From assembly GCA_030668485.1 (NCBI GenBank), contig DAOUTW010000011.1, positions 22,402-86,401 on the forward strand: a DNA stretch of 64,000 nucleotides, read 5' to 3'. Shown one piece after another: positions 36,401-44,339 of this stretch (its first letter is position 1; each line of letters begins with the position of its first letter). The DNA comes from Candidatus Zixiibacteriota bacterium (GTDB lineage: Bacteria > Zixibacteria > MSB-5A5 > GN15 > JAAZOE01). The position numbers were made by a program, and so were the translations under genes. Below the pieces are notes generated by a model. The model was not told where the DNA came from. It worked only from the letters and a program-made list of their open reading frames with translations, and did not search any database.

Positions 36401-36441
36401 ACCACACGGTTATGACGAGAAAAATGATGCTGCTCAAATAA
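33424..36441 (+). CDS. Secreted papain-like (C1A) protease with lectin-like and sorting domains; in-frame TGA at codon 53
   Basis: From ATG 33424 the frame runs 1005 codons to 36441 with one internal TGA (33580-33582). Signal peptide ~1-25 (ends AFA). The C1A domain has FDLRNVDGHCYVSPVKSK, then CAS-TGA-GGALPLCWTHG, with catalytic Cys ~60, His in PPNHAIAIIGWDD (~218) and Asn in LCKNSYGEAW (~242), so the active site is complete. It is followed by a lectin-like beta domain (~290-440), a fibronectin-like region and a C-terminal sorting module (SQNYPNPFNPTTVIEF, then GIYFYRL). A gene caller would start at ATG 33682 and lose the signal peptide and the catalytic Cys. The TGA is a nonsense mutation, a sequencing error or selenocysteine; see findings. 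Confidence 0.8.
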
Positions 36442-36454
36442 AGACCATCCTGCA

Positions 36455-36488
36455 GGGGCAGGCCACCGCCTGCCCCGTTCTTGCTTTT
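36455..36488 (+). terminator. Rho-independent terminator after the protease gene
   Basis: GGGGCAGGC / GCCTGCCCC, nine perfect pairs with loop CACC, then GTTCTTGCTTTT; the U-tract is imperfect. Confidence 0.65.
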
Positions 36489-36632
36489 AACTCAATCATT
36501 ACTTTCGATTTTTGCTCAATATCACTTGTGTTTTTTCAAAAACGATATAATTTGAGCGGAGATTTATTGTAATTTCTCGATACTCCCTCCCAATATGACG
36601 GGAGTATTTGAAAGGACTAAAGGAGGCATGCT

Positions 36633-37760
36633 TTGATAGATCCACGCAACGATAAACTGGCCGACCTGCTTGTAAACTATTCATGCGCCGTCAAAAAAGG
36701 CGACCTGGTTTACCTCGCCATCAAGGGCCGCGACGCCCTGGAATTGGGCAAAACTCTCATCCGCAAAGTAACCGAGGCTGGCGGCGTACCGTTCTGGTAT
36801 TATAACGACGATGCCATGATCAGGCAGTTTCTCCTGAACTGCTCCGAAGATCAGATCAGGAAATTTGCCGGCTTCCACCTCGGCATGACCAAAAAAACCG
36901 ATTGCTACATCAGCATCGCCGGATCCAACAACGCCTTCGACTTAACTGACATCCCGGTCGAAAAAATGAAGGCCTTCAAAAAAATCTATGGCACGCCGGT
37001 GATCATGAATCAGATCATCAAAAAGGCCCGCTGGGTCGCGATGCGCTTCCCCAACGACTCTATGGCTCAATTGGCACAAAAGCCGCAGGAAATCTTCGAG
37101 AAATTCTATTATGATGTCTGTTGTATCGATTACCGCAAAATGTCAAAAGCGATGGATCCTCTTGTCAAGTTGATGAAGAAAGCCGACCGGGTCCATATCA
37201 AGGGCCGCGGCACCGACCTCACCTTTTCAATCAAGGGCATAAACCCGGTCAAATGCGACGGCCACCGCAATATCCCCGATGGCGAGGTCTTCACTGCCCC
37301 CGTCAAGACGTCAATCAACGGCGTGATCACTTATAACACCCCGTCTCTCTACGAAGGTGACGTCTACGAAAATATCCGTTTCGAATTCAAAAACGGAAAA
37401 ATCATCAAGGCTACCTGCTCCACCAACGAAAAGAAACTGAACAAAATCCTCGACTCCGATCCCGGTGCCCGCTATGTCGGCGAATTCGCCTTCGGACTCA
37501 ACCCGATGATCAAAGAACCGATGAAAGATACCCTCTTCGACGAAAAAATTGACGGCTCCTTCCACCTCACCCCCGGACGATGCTACGACGACGCTCCCAA
37601 CGGCAACAAATCCGTCATCCACTGGGACCTGGTCAATATCCAACGCAACGATTACGGCGGCGGTGAAATCTGGTTCGACAAGCGCCTCATCCGCAAAAAC
37701 GGTCAGTTTGTCATTCCGGAACTGAAAGGTAAATTCACCAAAAAAGCTCTGGGAGGATGA
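36633..37760 (+). CDS. M29-family (thermophilic) metallo-aminopeptidase
   Basis: A 375-residue cytoplasmic aminopeptidase. The start is TTG: AAAGGAGG lies six bases upstream, and the only nearby ATG opens a frame that ends at once. It shows the M29/AmpS hallmarks: N-terminal LADLLVNYSCAVKKGDLVYL, a central IKGRGTDLTFSIKG, NIPDGEVFTAPVKTSINGVI with a metal-binding Glu, GEFAFGLNP and the C-terminal GRCYDDAPNGNKSVIHWDLV with His and Asp ligands. It releases N-terminal residues from peptides and would complement the secreted peptidases nearby by finishing digestion inside the cell (inference). It has its own terminator, shared with the convergent nuclease gene. Confidence 0.88.
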   Translation: MIDPRNDKLADLLVNYSCAVKKGDLVYLAIKGRDALELGKTLIRKVTEAGGVPFWYYNDDAMIRQFLLNCSEDQIRKFAGFHLGMTKKTDCYISIAGSNNAFDLTDIPVEKMKAFKKIYGTPVIMNQIIKKARWVAMRFPNDSMAQLAQKPQEIFEKFYYDVCCIDYRKMSKAMDPLVKLMKKADRVHIKGRGTDLTFSIKGINPVKCDGHRNIPDGEVFTAPVKTSINGVITYNTPSLYEGDVYENIRFEFKNGKIIKATCSTNEKKLNKILDSDPGARYVGEFAFGLNPMIKEPMKDTLFDEKIDGSFHLTPGRCYDDAPNGNKSVIHWDLVNIQRNDYGGGEIWFDKRLIRKNGQFVIPELKGKFTKKALGG

Positions 37761-37803
37761 TCTGAAGATAGCGCTTTTAATATAAATTCATTTTATGATA
37801 ACG

Positions 37804-37834
37804 ACGGCCGATTTTTTGATCGGCCGTTTTTTTA
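37804..37834. terminator. Bidirectional terminator between convergent genes
   Basis: ACGGCCGAT / ATCGGCCGT, nine perfect pairs around TTTTTG, followed by TTTTTTT on the plus strand. It touches the stop codon of the minus-strand nuclease gene (37832). Confidence 0.85.
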
Positions 37835-39226
37835 TAAATCCAACTCGAAACTCTCGCCGAATTCAGGAACAATCGTTTCCCATCCGAACTTAGACCGAAT
37901 CTTTTCCGCCAGCGACGCCGACGCCTCCGGTTCGCCATGAACCAGGAAAGTTTTCTCCGGCGGCCGATTGAATCCCATCAGCCAGGCCAGGATTTCATTG
38001 TAATCGGCATGCCCCGAAAACCCCAGAATGGTTTCCACTTTTGCCTTTACCGGAATTTCCTTCCCGTGGATTTTGACTTTCTCAGCCCCTTCCAAAATCG
38101 CCCTTCCCCTTGTCCCATACGCCTGGTACCCGATCAGCAGAATTGTGTTCCTGGGGTCGGAAAGGCGTTTTACCAGATGATGCAAAATCCGCCCGGCCGT
38201 CGCCATTCCGCTGGATGAAATAATTATCGCCGGGGTTTTGACTTCATTGATCGCCTTGGACTCATTACGGTCTTTGCATACTTGAAGCTGCTTCGGCCTG
38301 AAAATCTTTTTGCCTCTCAGGGTTTCCAATCGGCTTTCCATATCCATCTCAGGAATACGCTTTTCAAACACCTCGGTGGCCCTGATTCCCATCGGAGAAT
38401 CGATATAAATCGGCAGAGTTGGGATTTTCCCCTCATCTTCCAATTCCCGCAAAACATACAATAACGTCTGCGTCCGACCGATAGAAAAGGCCGGCATTAC
38501 TATCACTCCACCCCGGTCAACGCATTCGTTGATAATTCGGACCAGCCCCTCGGTCGGCGGACCTTCGTCATGCAATCGATTTCCATAAGTCGATTCCAGG
38601 ACGAGGTAATTGACATTGAAAGCCTGCTCCGGATCGCGCAGTATCGGCAAATTGGAACGCCCCAGGTCGCCGCTGAACAGTATCTTCCGTCCCTTGTCGC
38701 TTCGACTGGTCTTGATATCGATAAATGATGATCCCAGGATATGCCCCGAATCTCTGAATTTTACGCGGATATCATCGTCAATCCTGAAACGCTCGCCAAA
38801 ATGAACCGGCGAAAAAAGTGACAGGGCCCGTTCGGCATCCTCCATCGTATACAACGGCCGCGCCGGCTTATGTTTGGAAAACCCCTTTTTATTCGCCCAG
38901 TTAGCGTCTTCTTCCTGTATATGGGCGCTGTCTTTGAGCATAATATCGCACAAGTCTCCGGTCGCGTGAGTACAATGTACCTTCCCGGCAAAACCGTTTT
39001 TGCATAATCGCGGCAGGTATCCGGTGTGGTCGATATGAGCATGAGTCAGCAGCACCCGATCAATCGTCGACGGTGTCACCGGAAATAGCTCCCAGTTTTT
39101 GAGTCGGTTCTTTTTGGGTCCCTGAAACAGGCCGCAGTCGACCAGCAGCTTTTTATCGTTTATGTCAAGCAGATGTCTCGATCCGGTTACCGTACCGGTC
39201 GCACCATAGAATGAAATCTTGGCCAT
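37832..39226 (-). CDS. Beta-CASP metallo-beta-lactamase RNase (CPSF/Ysh1-like)
   Basis: 464 residues. The metallo-beta-lactamase core begins at the N-terminus (FYGATGTVTGSRHLL) and has the HxHxDH signature in LLTHAHIDHTGYLP, then SGHILGSSFIDI, FSGDLGR and VLESTYGNR. The beta-CASP insert (~200-380) includes PAFSIGRTQTLLYVL, IIISSSGMATAGRILHH and LLIGYQAYGTRGR. The end motifs GFSGHADYNEIL and FLVHGEPEAS close the site. This matches bacterial RNA-specific MBL-fold nucleases; it acts on RNA in the cytoplasm, with unknown substrates. No KH domain is present. Confidence 0.9.
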   Translation of the reverse strand: MAKISFYGATGTVTGSRHLLDINDKKLLVDCGLFQGPKKNRLKNWELFPVTPSTIDRVLLTHAHIDHTGYLPRLCKNGFAGKVHCTHATGDLCDIMLKDSAHIQEEDANWANKKGFSKHKPARPLYTMEDAERALSLFSPVHFGERFRIDDDIRVKFRDSGHILGSSFIDIKTSRSDKGRKILFSGDLGRSNLPILRDPEQAFNVNYLVLESTYGNRLHDEGPPTEGLVRIINECVDRGGVIVMPAFSIGRTQTLLYVLRELEDEGKIPTLPIYIDSPMGIRATEVFEKRIPEMDMESRLETLRGKKIFRPKQLQVCKDRNESKAINEVKTPAIIISSSGMATAGRILHHLVKRLSDPRNTILLIGYQAYGTRGRAILEGAEKVKIHGKEIPVKAKVETILGFSGHADYNEILAWLMGFNRPPEKTFLVHGEPEASASLAEKIRSKFGWETIVPEFGESFELDL

Positions 39227-39306
39227 ATCATCCTCTCAGACGGGTTAAATACCGGATTAACCTACGAAATAATCGCCCCCGATACAACAACAACTATCCC
39301 GTTAAA

Positions 39307-39410
39307 GGGCTTGTTGATAAACCTCTCAAAATTGGGTGCCGCACCGCTTGCGGTGCGAATTCTTGCTCAGTGATCGCCACGCTTCATAGGGGCCATACCT
39401 CAAATATTTA
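39307..39410 (+). repeat. Repeat R1, copy A
   Basis: A ~100-base direct repeat with copy B (39583-39684), almost identical (GGGCTTGTTGATAAACCTCT ... CTTCATAGG). It contains a perfect hairpin, GCACCGC-TT-GCGGTGC. Non-coding. Confidence 0.85.
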
Positions 39411-39582
39411 GTATCGTAGGGCAGGATCCGTGTGATCCTGCCTCTTGGGTCGACCAACGGTCGGCCCATTTCTGCCGCGGCGTCTGGAACCCTTTCCTGA
39501 CGCCATACCGTCGTTTCGCAAGGTCCTTCCCGCTCGGGTCCGCCATCGGCGGATGACCCTGCGGCGGGTGCCCCGCCCCTTG
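39411..39582 (+). repeat. Repeat R2 element (one unit plus tail)
   Basis: Starts TATCGTAGGGCAGGATCC, contains the palindromic pair GGCAGGATC / GATCCTGCC and a tail (CCGCGGCGTCTGGAACCC ... GTCCTTCCCG). The same unit and tail recur at 47441-47830, so this is a dispersed family. It lies exactly between the two R1 copies. Confidence 0.8.
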
Positions 39583-39684
39583 GGGCTTGTTGATAAACCT
39601 CTCAAAATTGGGTGCCGCACCGCTTGCGGTGCGAATTCTTGCTCAGTGATCGCCACGCTTCATAGGGTCATATCTCAAATATCT
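39583..39684 (+). repeat. Repeat R1, copy B
   Basis: Second copy of the ~100-base R1 repeat, same orientation as copy A; the last ~20 bases have begun to diverge. Confidence 0.85.
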
Positions 39685-39734
39685 AAAGGAGTCTTCCATC
39701 AATAACTTCTAACCGACTTTTTCAACCAGCCCGT

Positions 39735-39770
39735 TAAAAAGGCCGGGCACTGATTAACAATGCCCGGCCA
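39735..39770 (-). terminator. Terminator of the multiheme cytochrome operon
   Basis: Minus strand: GGCCGGGCA / TGCCCGGCC, nine pairs, loop ~11 bases, followed by TTTTT. It is ~30 bases past the cytochrome stop at 39800. Confidence 0.8.
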
Positions 39771-39799
39771 GGAGAGAATGTGTACGTGCCTAGAGTATA

Positions 39800-40963
39800 C
39801 TAATGAGATTTAGCCTTCATCAAAAACGTCCCGGGAGGTGTCTCTTTATGATTTATGTCATCATCATGGCAATTGTCGCAGGTAGGAGTTTTTTCATAAT
39901 GCAGTTCCATATGGCAGTCAATGCAATCGGCTTCAATATGGATTTCATCCAGTCGCAATCCGGTTACGGAATGCTCGAAATTGGATTGATCCCACCCCGC
40001 ATGGCATGAGGAACAACTATTATCCAGACGTGATATCTTTTTCCCGGTCGGATGGCAGGCGCGGCAATCGAGATTTTCATGAAACTGATTCAGTTCCCAG
40101 CCTGTCATGGAATGCGAGAACGGCGGCCGCTCCCGGGAGTCGTGGCATTTATCACAATTGTCGTTGTCATGGCAGTTGTTACAAGTGGCATGGATTTCCT
40201 CGGGTGATTTGGCTATCACCGACGGACTGCCTTCCGGAGACGACTTGGCCAGATCATGACAGTAGCTGCAGTTCTCGTCCTGATGGCAATTGGCGCATTT
40301 CAGGCCGTAAAGTTCGACATGCTGTTTATGATAAAACGTAACGACATTACCCTCATCGCAGGATATATGATACACTTTCTTGACCGGCTCGGTGATAATG
40401 GGATGCGATATCCCCAGAATATCGGTCGAATCATACGAGTCCGTACTCAGCGACCCATTGGCCGGGAGGTGACAGATGACACATTTGGTGTCATGGCTCC
40501 ATTCCCGGTGGCAGGAAATGCATTGGCGATGATAGGCTCCCTTCAGGGCCGGCTGCCGCAAGCTGTTCGGATTGGCCTCGCCGCCGTGACATTCCCGACA
40601 GGCGGGTATGCGACCCGGAGGACTGTAATGATGACAGGTTGCGCATTTCAGACCCATCTCGGCCATATCGGCATGAATCTTATGATCAAAGCGCACCGCC
40701 TGATACTCATCGGCGATATAGTCAAGAAATATCGTTCCCGGCGCCTCCGACAAATTATGATCGGCGGTCACATGAGTCATGGAAAAACTAGGGCAGGATT
40801 TCAAGCATCTGTCCTGAGCCGTTGGCGTTTCGCAGGAGTGACATTCGGCGCAGTTCAAATCCGTGTCGCCGGGATTGAAGGCCACGGCGAAGCCGTATAA
40901 CAGAATTGATATCAGAAACAGGATACCCGCCACGGTTGTCGATTGTAGTAATCTGCATCTCAT
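39800..40963 (-). CDS. Periplasmic 13-heme c-type cytochrome
   Basis: 387 residues with an N-terminal hydrophobic export signal or anchor (~10-28). Thirteen CxxCH motifs were counted: CAECH, CATCH, CRECH, CISCH, CVICH, CANCH, CSYCH, CNNCH, CDKCH, CRACH, CSSCH, CIDCH and CDNCH, spread over the whole length, with many extra His residues as distal ligands (DHKIH, YHKQH, FHENL). The haem spacing resembles the class III/HmcA-type cytochromes of sulfate reducers. With the NrfD and ferredoxin genes upstream, it forms a transmembrane menaquinone-cytochrome module. It is the electron entry or exit at the periplasm; the direction is not visible from sequence. Eight bases separate it from the NrfD gene. 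Confidence 0.9.
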   Translation of the reverse strand: MRCRLLQSTTVAGILFLISILLYGFAVAFNPGDTDLNCAECHSCETPTAQDRCLKSCPSFSMTHVTADHNLSEAPGTIFLDYIADEYQAVRFDHKIHADMAEMGLKCATCHHYSPPGRIPACRECHGGEANPNSLRQPALKGAYHRQCISCHREWSHDTKCVICHLPANGSLSTDSYDSTDILGISHPIITEPVKKVYHISCDEGNVVTFYHKQHVELYGLKCANCHQDENCSYCHDLAKSSPEGSPSVIAKSPEEIHATCNNCHDNDNCDKCHDSRERPPFSHSMTGWELNQFHENLDCRACHPTGKKISRLDNSCSSCHAGWDQSNFEHSVTGLRLDEIHIEADCIDCHMELHYEKTPTCDNCHDDDINHKETPPGTFLMKAKSH

Positions 40964-40970
40964 TATGGCT

Positions 40971-42227
40971 TCACTCCTGATAATTTACTTTCAGTTGAGG
41001 TTCTCCGTTGTCGACCTCGGGCTTTTCGACCGGCATCGAAATTACCGGAAAAACTATCACCATCGCGCGGTAAACCAAAATCAGCGCCGCGATCAGCCCG
41101 GCCGTGAGCAGGATTTCATAAACGGACGGAAAATAAGTCTTTTCGGAATACAGGGGCTGGTAGGCCACCAGGAAAACGTTGATCCGGTTGAGCAGCACTC
41201 CGAAAATCACCATCGATGCGGCCGTGAACAATCCGCCGACGGATTTGCGGTATTTGCTCCCCGCCAACATAATCATCGGTACGATCACACCGACCCCGAT
41301 TTCAATCATGAACATGATCGACTGAAAGGAAAACTCGGTCAGGTACGGCCAGGCATCGCGCAGGGTTAGATCGCCGAGCTTGATAAACAGGTAAACACCG
41401 AGCAAAACCGGCGTGTAACGGGCGATAGACGACAGAAGACGTGTCTCCGGTTTTAACTTGAAGGACCGCGAGGACAGAATCGACTCGAAGATCACCATTG
41501 GAAACCCCACTGCTACCGCTGAGAGCAAAAACATCAACGGCGATATGGGAGAATACCACAACGGATGCATCTTGGTCGGAGCAATCACCATCAGAGTCCC
41601 CAGCGACGATTGGTGGAGGCATGAAAGGACCACCCCGGCGATGATAAACAGCGAGGTGACCCGCCTGAGTGTCCGGTCGGCGATGATCAAGAACGATTCT
41701 ATAATCTTATTGAGAACCGACAGCATCCCCGGAAACGCGACCCGGCCCTTGAAACGCTCCACCACGATCGGCAGAAATTCGATATACAGGACGGTCAGGT
41801 AAACCATGACACATAGGCCGACCTCGAATAGCACCGAATTGCCCTGCCACATACTGGGAAGCACCGGATGCCAAACATTATAATAGCGGCCCAAATCGGC
41901 CAGCAGCCCGATGACGACGAAAGTATAACCGAGCAGGGCGGTCAAAAGCGCCGGACGGACGATAGCATGATACTTGTCCCTGTGGAAAATATCGGCCAGC
42001 GCCGCGGTTGTGAAACCGCCCGCCGCCAGCGCCACGCCCGTGGCGACGTCGATCGCAATCCAGATGCCCCACGGATATTGATCGTCGAGGTTGGTCACCG
42101 CTCCCAGTCCCACAATCAGTCGGTATACGTATGTCAGCAGACCGACAGCCATGATTGCAAACAGGATTTTCGTCCCCGTCGAAAAGAACCGGGTCCGAAC
42201 CGGTGACGGCATCTCATGGACGCTCAT
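40971..42227 (-). CDS. NrfD/HybB-family membrane quinone subunit
   Basis: 418 residues, about ten membrane helices, in the HybB/NrfD family (GTKILFAIMAVGLLTYVYRL near the start, YPWGIWIAIDVATGVALAAG, LLNRINVFLVAYQPLY). The family exchanges electrons with menaquinone and has no haem. Its ATG overlaps the ferredoxin stop by one base (TAATG) and the cytochrome gene follows eight bases after its stop, so the three products are probably made together and form one complex. Confidence 0.88.
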   Translation of the reverse strand: MSVHEMPSPVRTRFFSTGTKILFAIMAVGLLTYVYRLIVGLGAVTNLDDQYPWGIWIAIDVATGVALAAGGFTTAALADIFHRDKYHAIVRPALLTALLGYTFVVIGLLADLGRYYNVWHPVLPSMWQGNSVLFEVGLCVMVYLTVLYIEFLPIVVERFKGRVAFPGMLSVLNKIIESFLIIADRTLRRVTSLFIIAGVVLSCLHQSSLGTLMVIAPTKMHPLWYSPISPLMFLLSAVAVGFPMVIFESILSSRSFKLKPETRLLSSIARYTPVLLGVYLFIKLGDLTLRDAWPYLTEFSFQSIMFMIEIGVGVIVPMIMLAGSKYRKSVGGLFTAASMVIFGVLLNRINVFLVAYQPLYSEKTYFPSVYEILLTAGLIAALILVYRAMVIVFPVISMPVEKPEVDNGEPQLKVNYQE

Positions 42228-43117
42228 TATTCAGACTCCTGTTGATTTTTGTCGTTTCGCAGGGAATGCATTATCAAGCCGAGCAGACCATAAAGAGCCA
42301 GCGGAGGTATAAACGACTTGAAAATGCCATGCTGAATTTTTTCGGTATTATCGGGCATCGAATCGGCAGGAAGCTGCGGTAATTCAGTATTGACAAACTC
42401 AGTCGACGCCAGATACATCCAGCTTGTCCCTCCTACTTCATACTCACCGTAAACATGATCATAATATCGTTCAGGATTTTTCTTGATCTTGTGATGAGCC
42501 AGATCGATAAGCTGCCGTCGTTTCCCAAAAGTCAACGCCTCGGCCGGACATATCTCGACACATGCCGGCGGTTGTCCGTCATGGATGCGCTCCATGCAAA
42601 AGGTACATTTCTTTACCTGGGGATCCAGAGCGTTATCGTACTCATAGGCCGGCACCTGAAACGGACAGGCCACCATACAATAACGGCATCCGATACATTT
42701 CCATGCATCATAGGTTACCACCCCGTGAGGACACTTCTGCAAAGCTCCGACAATACAGGCCGAAACGCAAGCCGGATCATTGCAATGCATACATTGCACC
42801 TTCATATAGGAGATTTTGTCCGACGCGGCGCCATCGGTAAATGAATTCACTACTGTGAAGGCATCCTTGGATGGCCGCCGATGACTTTTTAAGATGGTTT
42901 TATCTTCAAAATCATGTTTCTTCAACTCAGATAGGTTGTTTTGCTGGTCACAAGCCCATTCGCATTTACGACACCCGATACAAACCGTGGTATCGACCAA
43001 AACACCGAACGAATGGTCAAAGTCGGGAGCACATGCCTCAGCCGCCGCCAAATCAGGCAGCAGGGAGGTTGAGGCAACTCCCGCCAATTTTAGGAAATCT
43101 CGTCGTTTAATTCCCAT
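42227..43117 (-). CDS. Tat-exported 4Fe-4S ferredoxin subunit (HybA/DsrO type)
   Basis: 296 residues starting MGIKRRDFLKLAG, a twin-arginine signal. Cys groups: CIGCRKCEWAC, CMHCNDPACVSAC, CIGCRYCMVAC and CTFCMERIHDG..PACVEIC, for four [4Fe-4S] clusters. A hydrophobic C-terminal helix (IPPLALYGLLGLIM) should anchor it to the membrane next to the NrfD subunit, as in HybA. First gene of the three-gene module. A 16-bp palindrome upstream matches one before the ArsR gene. Confidence 0.9.
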   Translation of the reverse strand: MGIKRRDFLKLAGVASTSLLPDLAAAEACAPDFDHSFGVLVDTTVCIGCRKCEWACDQQNNLSELKKHDFEDKTILKSHRRPSKDAFTVVNSFTDGAASDKISYMKVQCMHCNDPACVSACIVGALQKCPHGVVTYDAWKCIGCRYCMVACPFQVPAYEYDNALDPQVKKCTFCMERIHDGQPPACVEICPAEALTFGKRRQLIDLAHHKIKKNPERYYDHVYGEYEVGGTSWMYLASTEFVNTELPQLPADSMPDNTEKIQHGIFKSFIPPLALYGLLGLIMHSLRNDKNQQESE

Positions 43118-43189
43118 ATCAAATTACCTCTTTGAAGTCTCCTGACATATGTTGTTTACATCTACTAACATGTCTACATTGTTGCTTAA

Positions 43190-43205
43190 TTGCGATATTT
43201 TGCAA
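43190..43205. promoter_or_regulatory. Operator-like palindrome, copy 1
   Basis: TTGCGATATTTTGCAA, a TTGC...GCAA dyad between the ArsR gene and the ferredoxin-NrfD-cytochrome operon. Shares 13 of 16 bases with copy 2 (43652-43667, read on the minus strand). Confidence 0.5.
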
Positions 43206-43232
43206 CCATTCAATCAAAAAAAATCTCTCCTT

Positions 43233-43583
43233 CTACTCGACGACAAGGCTGTCCGGGTCGACCTCCTGCGCGATCATGCCGCGCTGCTTCATATTATCGA
43301 GAAGGACCGACCGGATCAGTTCGCAAGCATCGATCAGCCTTCTATCCCTCAGACTATAAAACACTGCATGGCCTTCTTTGCGAGTTCGGACAATGTCATG
43401 AGTGCGCAAAAGCCGCAGGTGCTGGCTGATATTGGCTAGACGGGAATCGAGGGTCTCGACGATCTCGCCGACATTCATTTCCTTTTTGGCCAGAAGGGCC
43501 AGAATCATTAGCCGGGTCTTATTGGCCAGGACCTTGCAAACTTCGGCATGCATCTGGAACACTTCGGGATTTTCAATTCTCAT
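43233..43583 (-). CDS. ArsR-family winged-helix regulator
   Basis: 116 residues of ArsR/SmtB type: VCKVLANKTRLMILALLAKK, MNVGEIVETLDSRLANISQH and LRTHDIVRTRKEGHAVFYSL. No classical metal-binding Cys cluster is visible. Two Cys residues, one at the start of the first helix (EVCKVL) and one in the C-terminal helix (DACELI), lie where sulfide/persulfide-sensing ArsR proteins (BigR/SqrR group) have their pair. Given the operon it precedes, redox or sulfide sensing is plausible (inference). It lies upstream of, and in the same direction as, the ferredoxin-NrfD-cytochrome genes. Confidence 0.87.
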   Translation of the reverse strand: MRIENPEVFQMHAEVCKVLANKTRLMILALLAKKEMNVGEIVETLDSRLANISQHLRLLRTHDIVRTRKEGHAVFYSLRDRRLIDACELIRSVLLDNMKQRGMIAQEVDPDSLVVE

Positions 43584-43651
43584 CGTTTCGCCTCTTTCGG
43601 GGGTTTATGGTTTTGCAGTTCCATCGACTCCCTTTGTCCTTATTTCAATAG

Positions 43652-43667
43652 TTGCATACTTTCGCAA
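43652..43667. promoter_or_regulatory. Operator-like palindrome, copy 2
   Basis: On the minus strand TTGCGAAAGTATGCAA, ~70 bases upstream of the ArsR start; expected autoregulatory site. Confidence 0.5.
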
Positions 43668-43810
43668 TTACACAAACTTCTTATATGCTAATTTCGTCAT
43701 TTTTCTCAGAATGTCAAGCCCTTTTTTGTGATTATTTTCACATTATAAAATATTTTAGCCCGACCATAAATATTATATAAACTATTACACACTAACGATA
43801 TATAGCTATT

Positions 43811-44260
43811 TTACCGGCTTTTCATGAGCCTGTGGTTCAACTCCAAAAGAGCAATTTTGTTGCTATCCCAATGTAAAAGCGCTCTGGCCTCGTCATATTT
43901 CAGCCACCGGTATTCGGTATGTTCTGTCGATAATTTCAGGTTATCCATCTCTACTTTGACCGCAAAACAATATTCCGGCACTACCAGAATATCCTCGCCC
44001 CAGATCATACCCGATATATCTTCGACTGGGATGGTTGCCATCGAATCGAGCCTAACGAATTTATTATCGGATGCGATGCCCCCCTCCTCGGATGCCTCGC
44101 GCCGAGCTGTTTCAAGCGGCATCTCATCATCCTCCCCCCCGCCTGCTATCCCTTGCCAATAGCCATCATCGGAGCGCTTTAAAATTGCATACTCGATATT
44201 ATCATCGGATACGATCCGATACGGTAAAACCAAAATTTGAAACGGAGCCCGGCCCATCAT
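43811..44260 (-). CDS. Nudix hydrolase
   Basis: 149 residues from ATG 44260 (AAGGAAATC just before it; an upstream TTG is rejected). The complete Nudix box GGGEDDEMPLETARREASEE, then GG, fits Gx5Ex7REUxEExGU. The start MGRAPFQILVLPYRI and the lone domain resemble the dihydroneopterin-triphosphate/dATP pyrophosphatase group, but the substrate cannot be told. It hydrolyses a nucleoside-diphosphate-linked compound in the cytoplasm. Divergent from the LysE gene 79 bases away. Confidence 0.85.
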   Translation of the reverse strand: MMGRAPFQILVLPYRIVSDDNIEYAILKRSDDGYWQGIAGGGEDDEMPLETARREASEEGGIASDNKFVRLDSMATIPVEDISGMIWGEDILVVPEYCFAVKVEMDNLKLSTEHTEYRWLKYDEARALLHWDSNKIALLELNHRLMKSR

Positions 44261-44339
44261 GATTTCCTTTTGAAATGCACAATTACTTTCCCTATAATAG
44301 GCATATGCCAACAGATCGTCAAATAATTAGGAATCGTAA

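Noticed and set aside
39307..39684. CRISPR array
   Set aside because: Only two ~100-base repeats; units are too long and the spacer is another repeat, and no cas gene is near.
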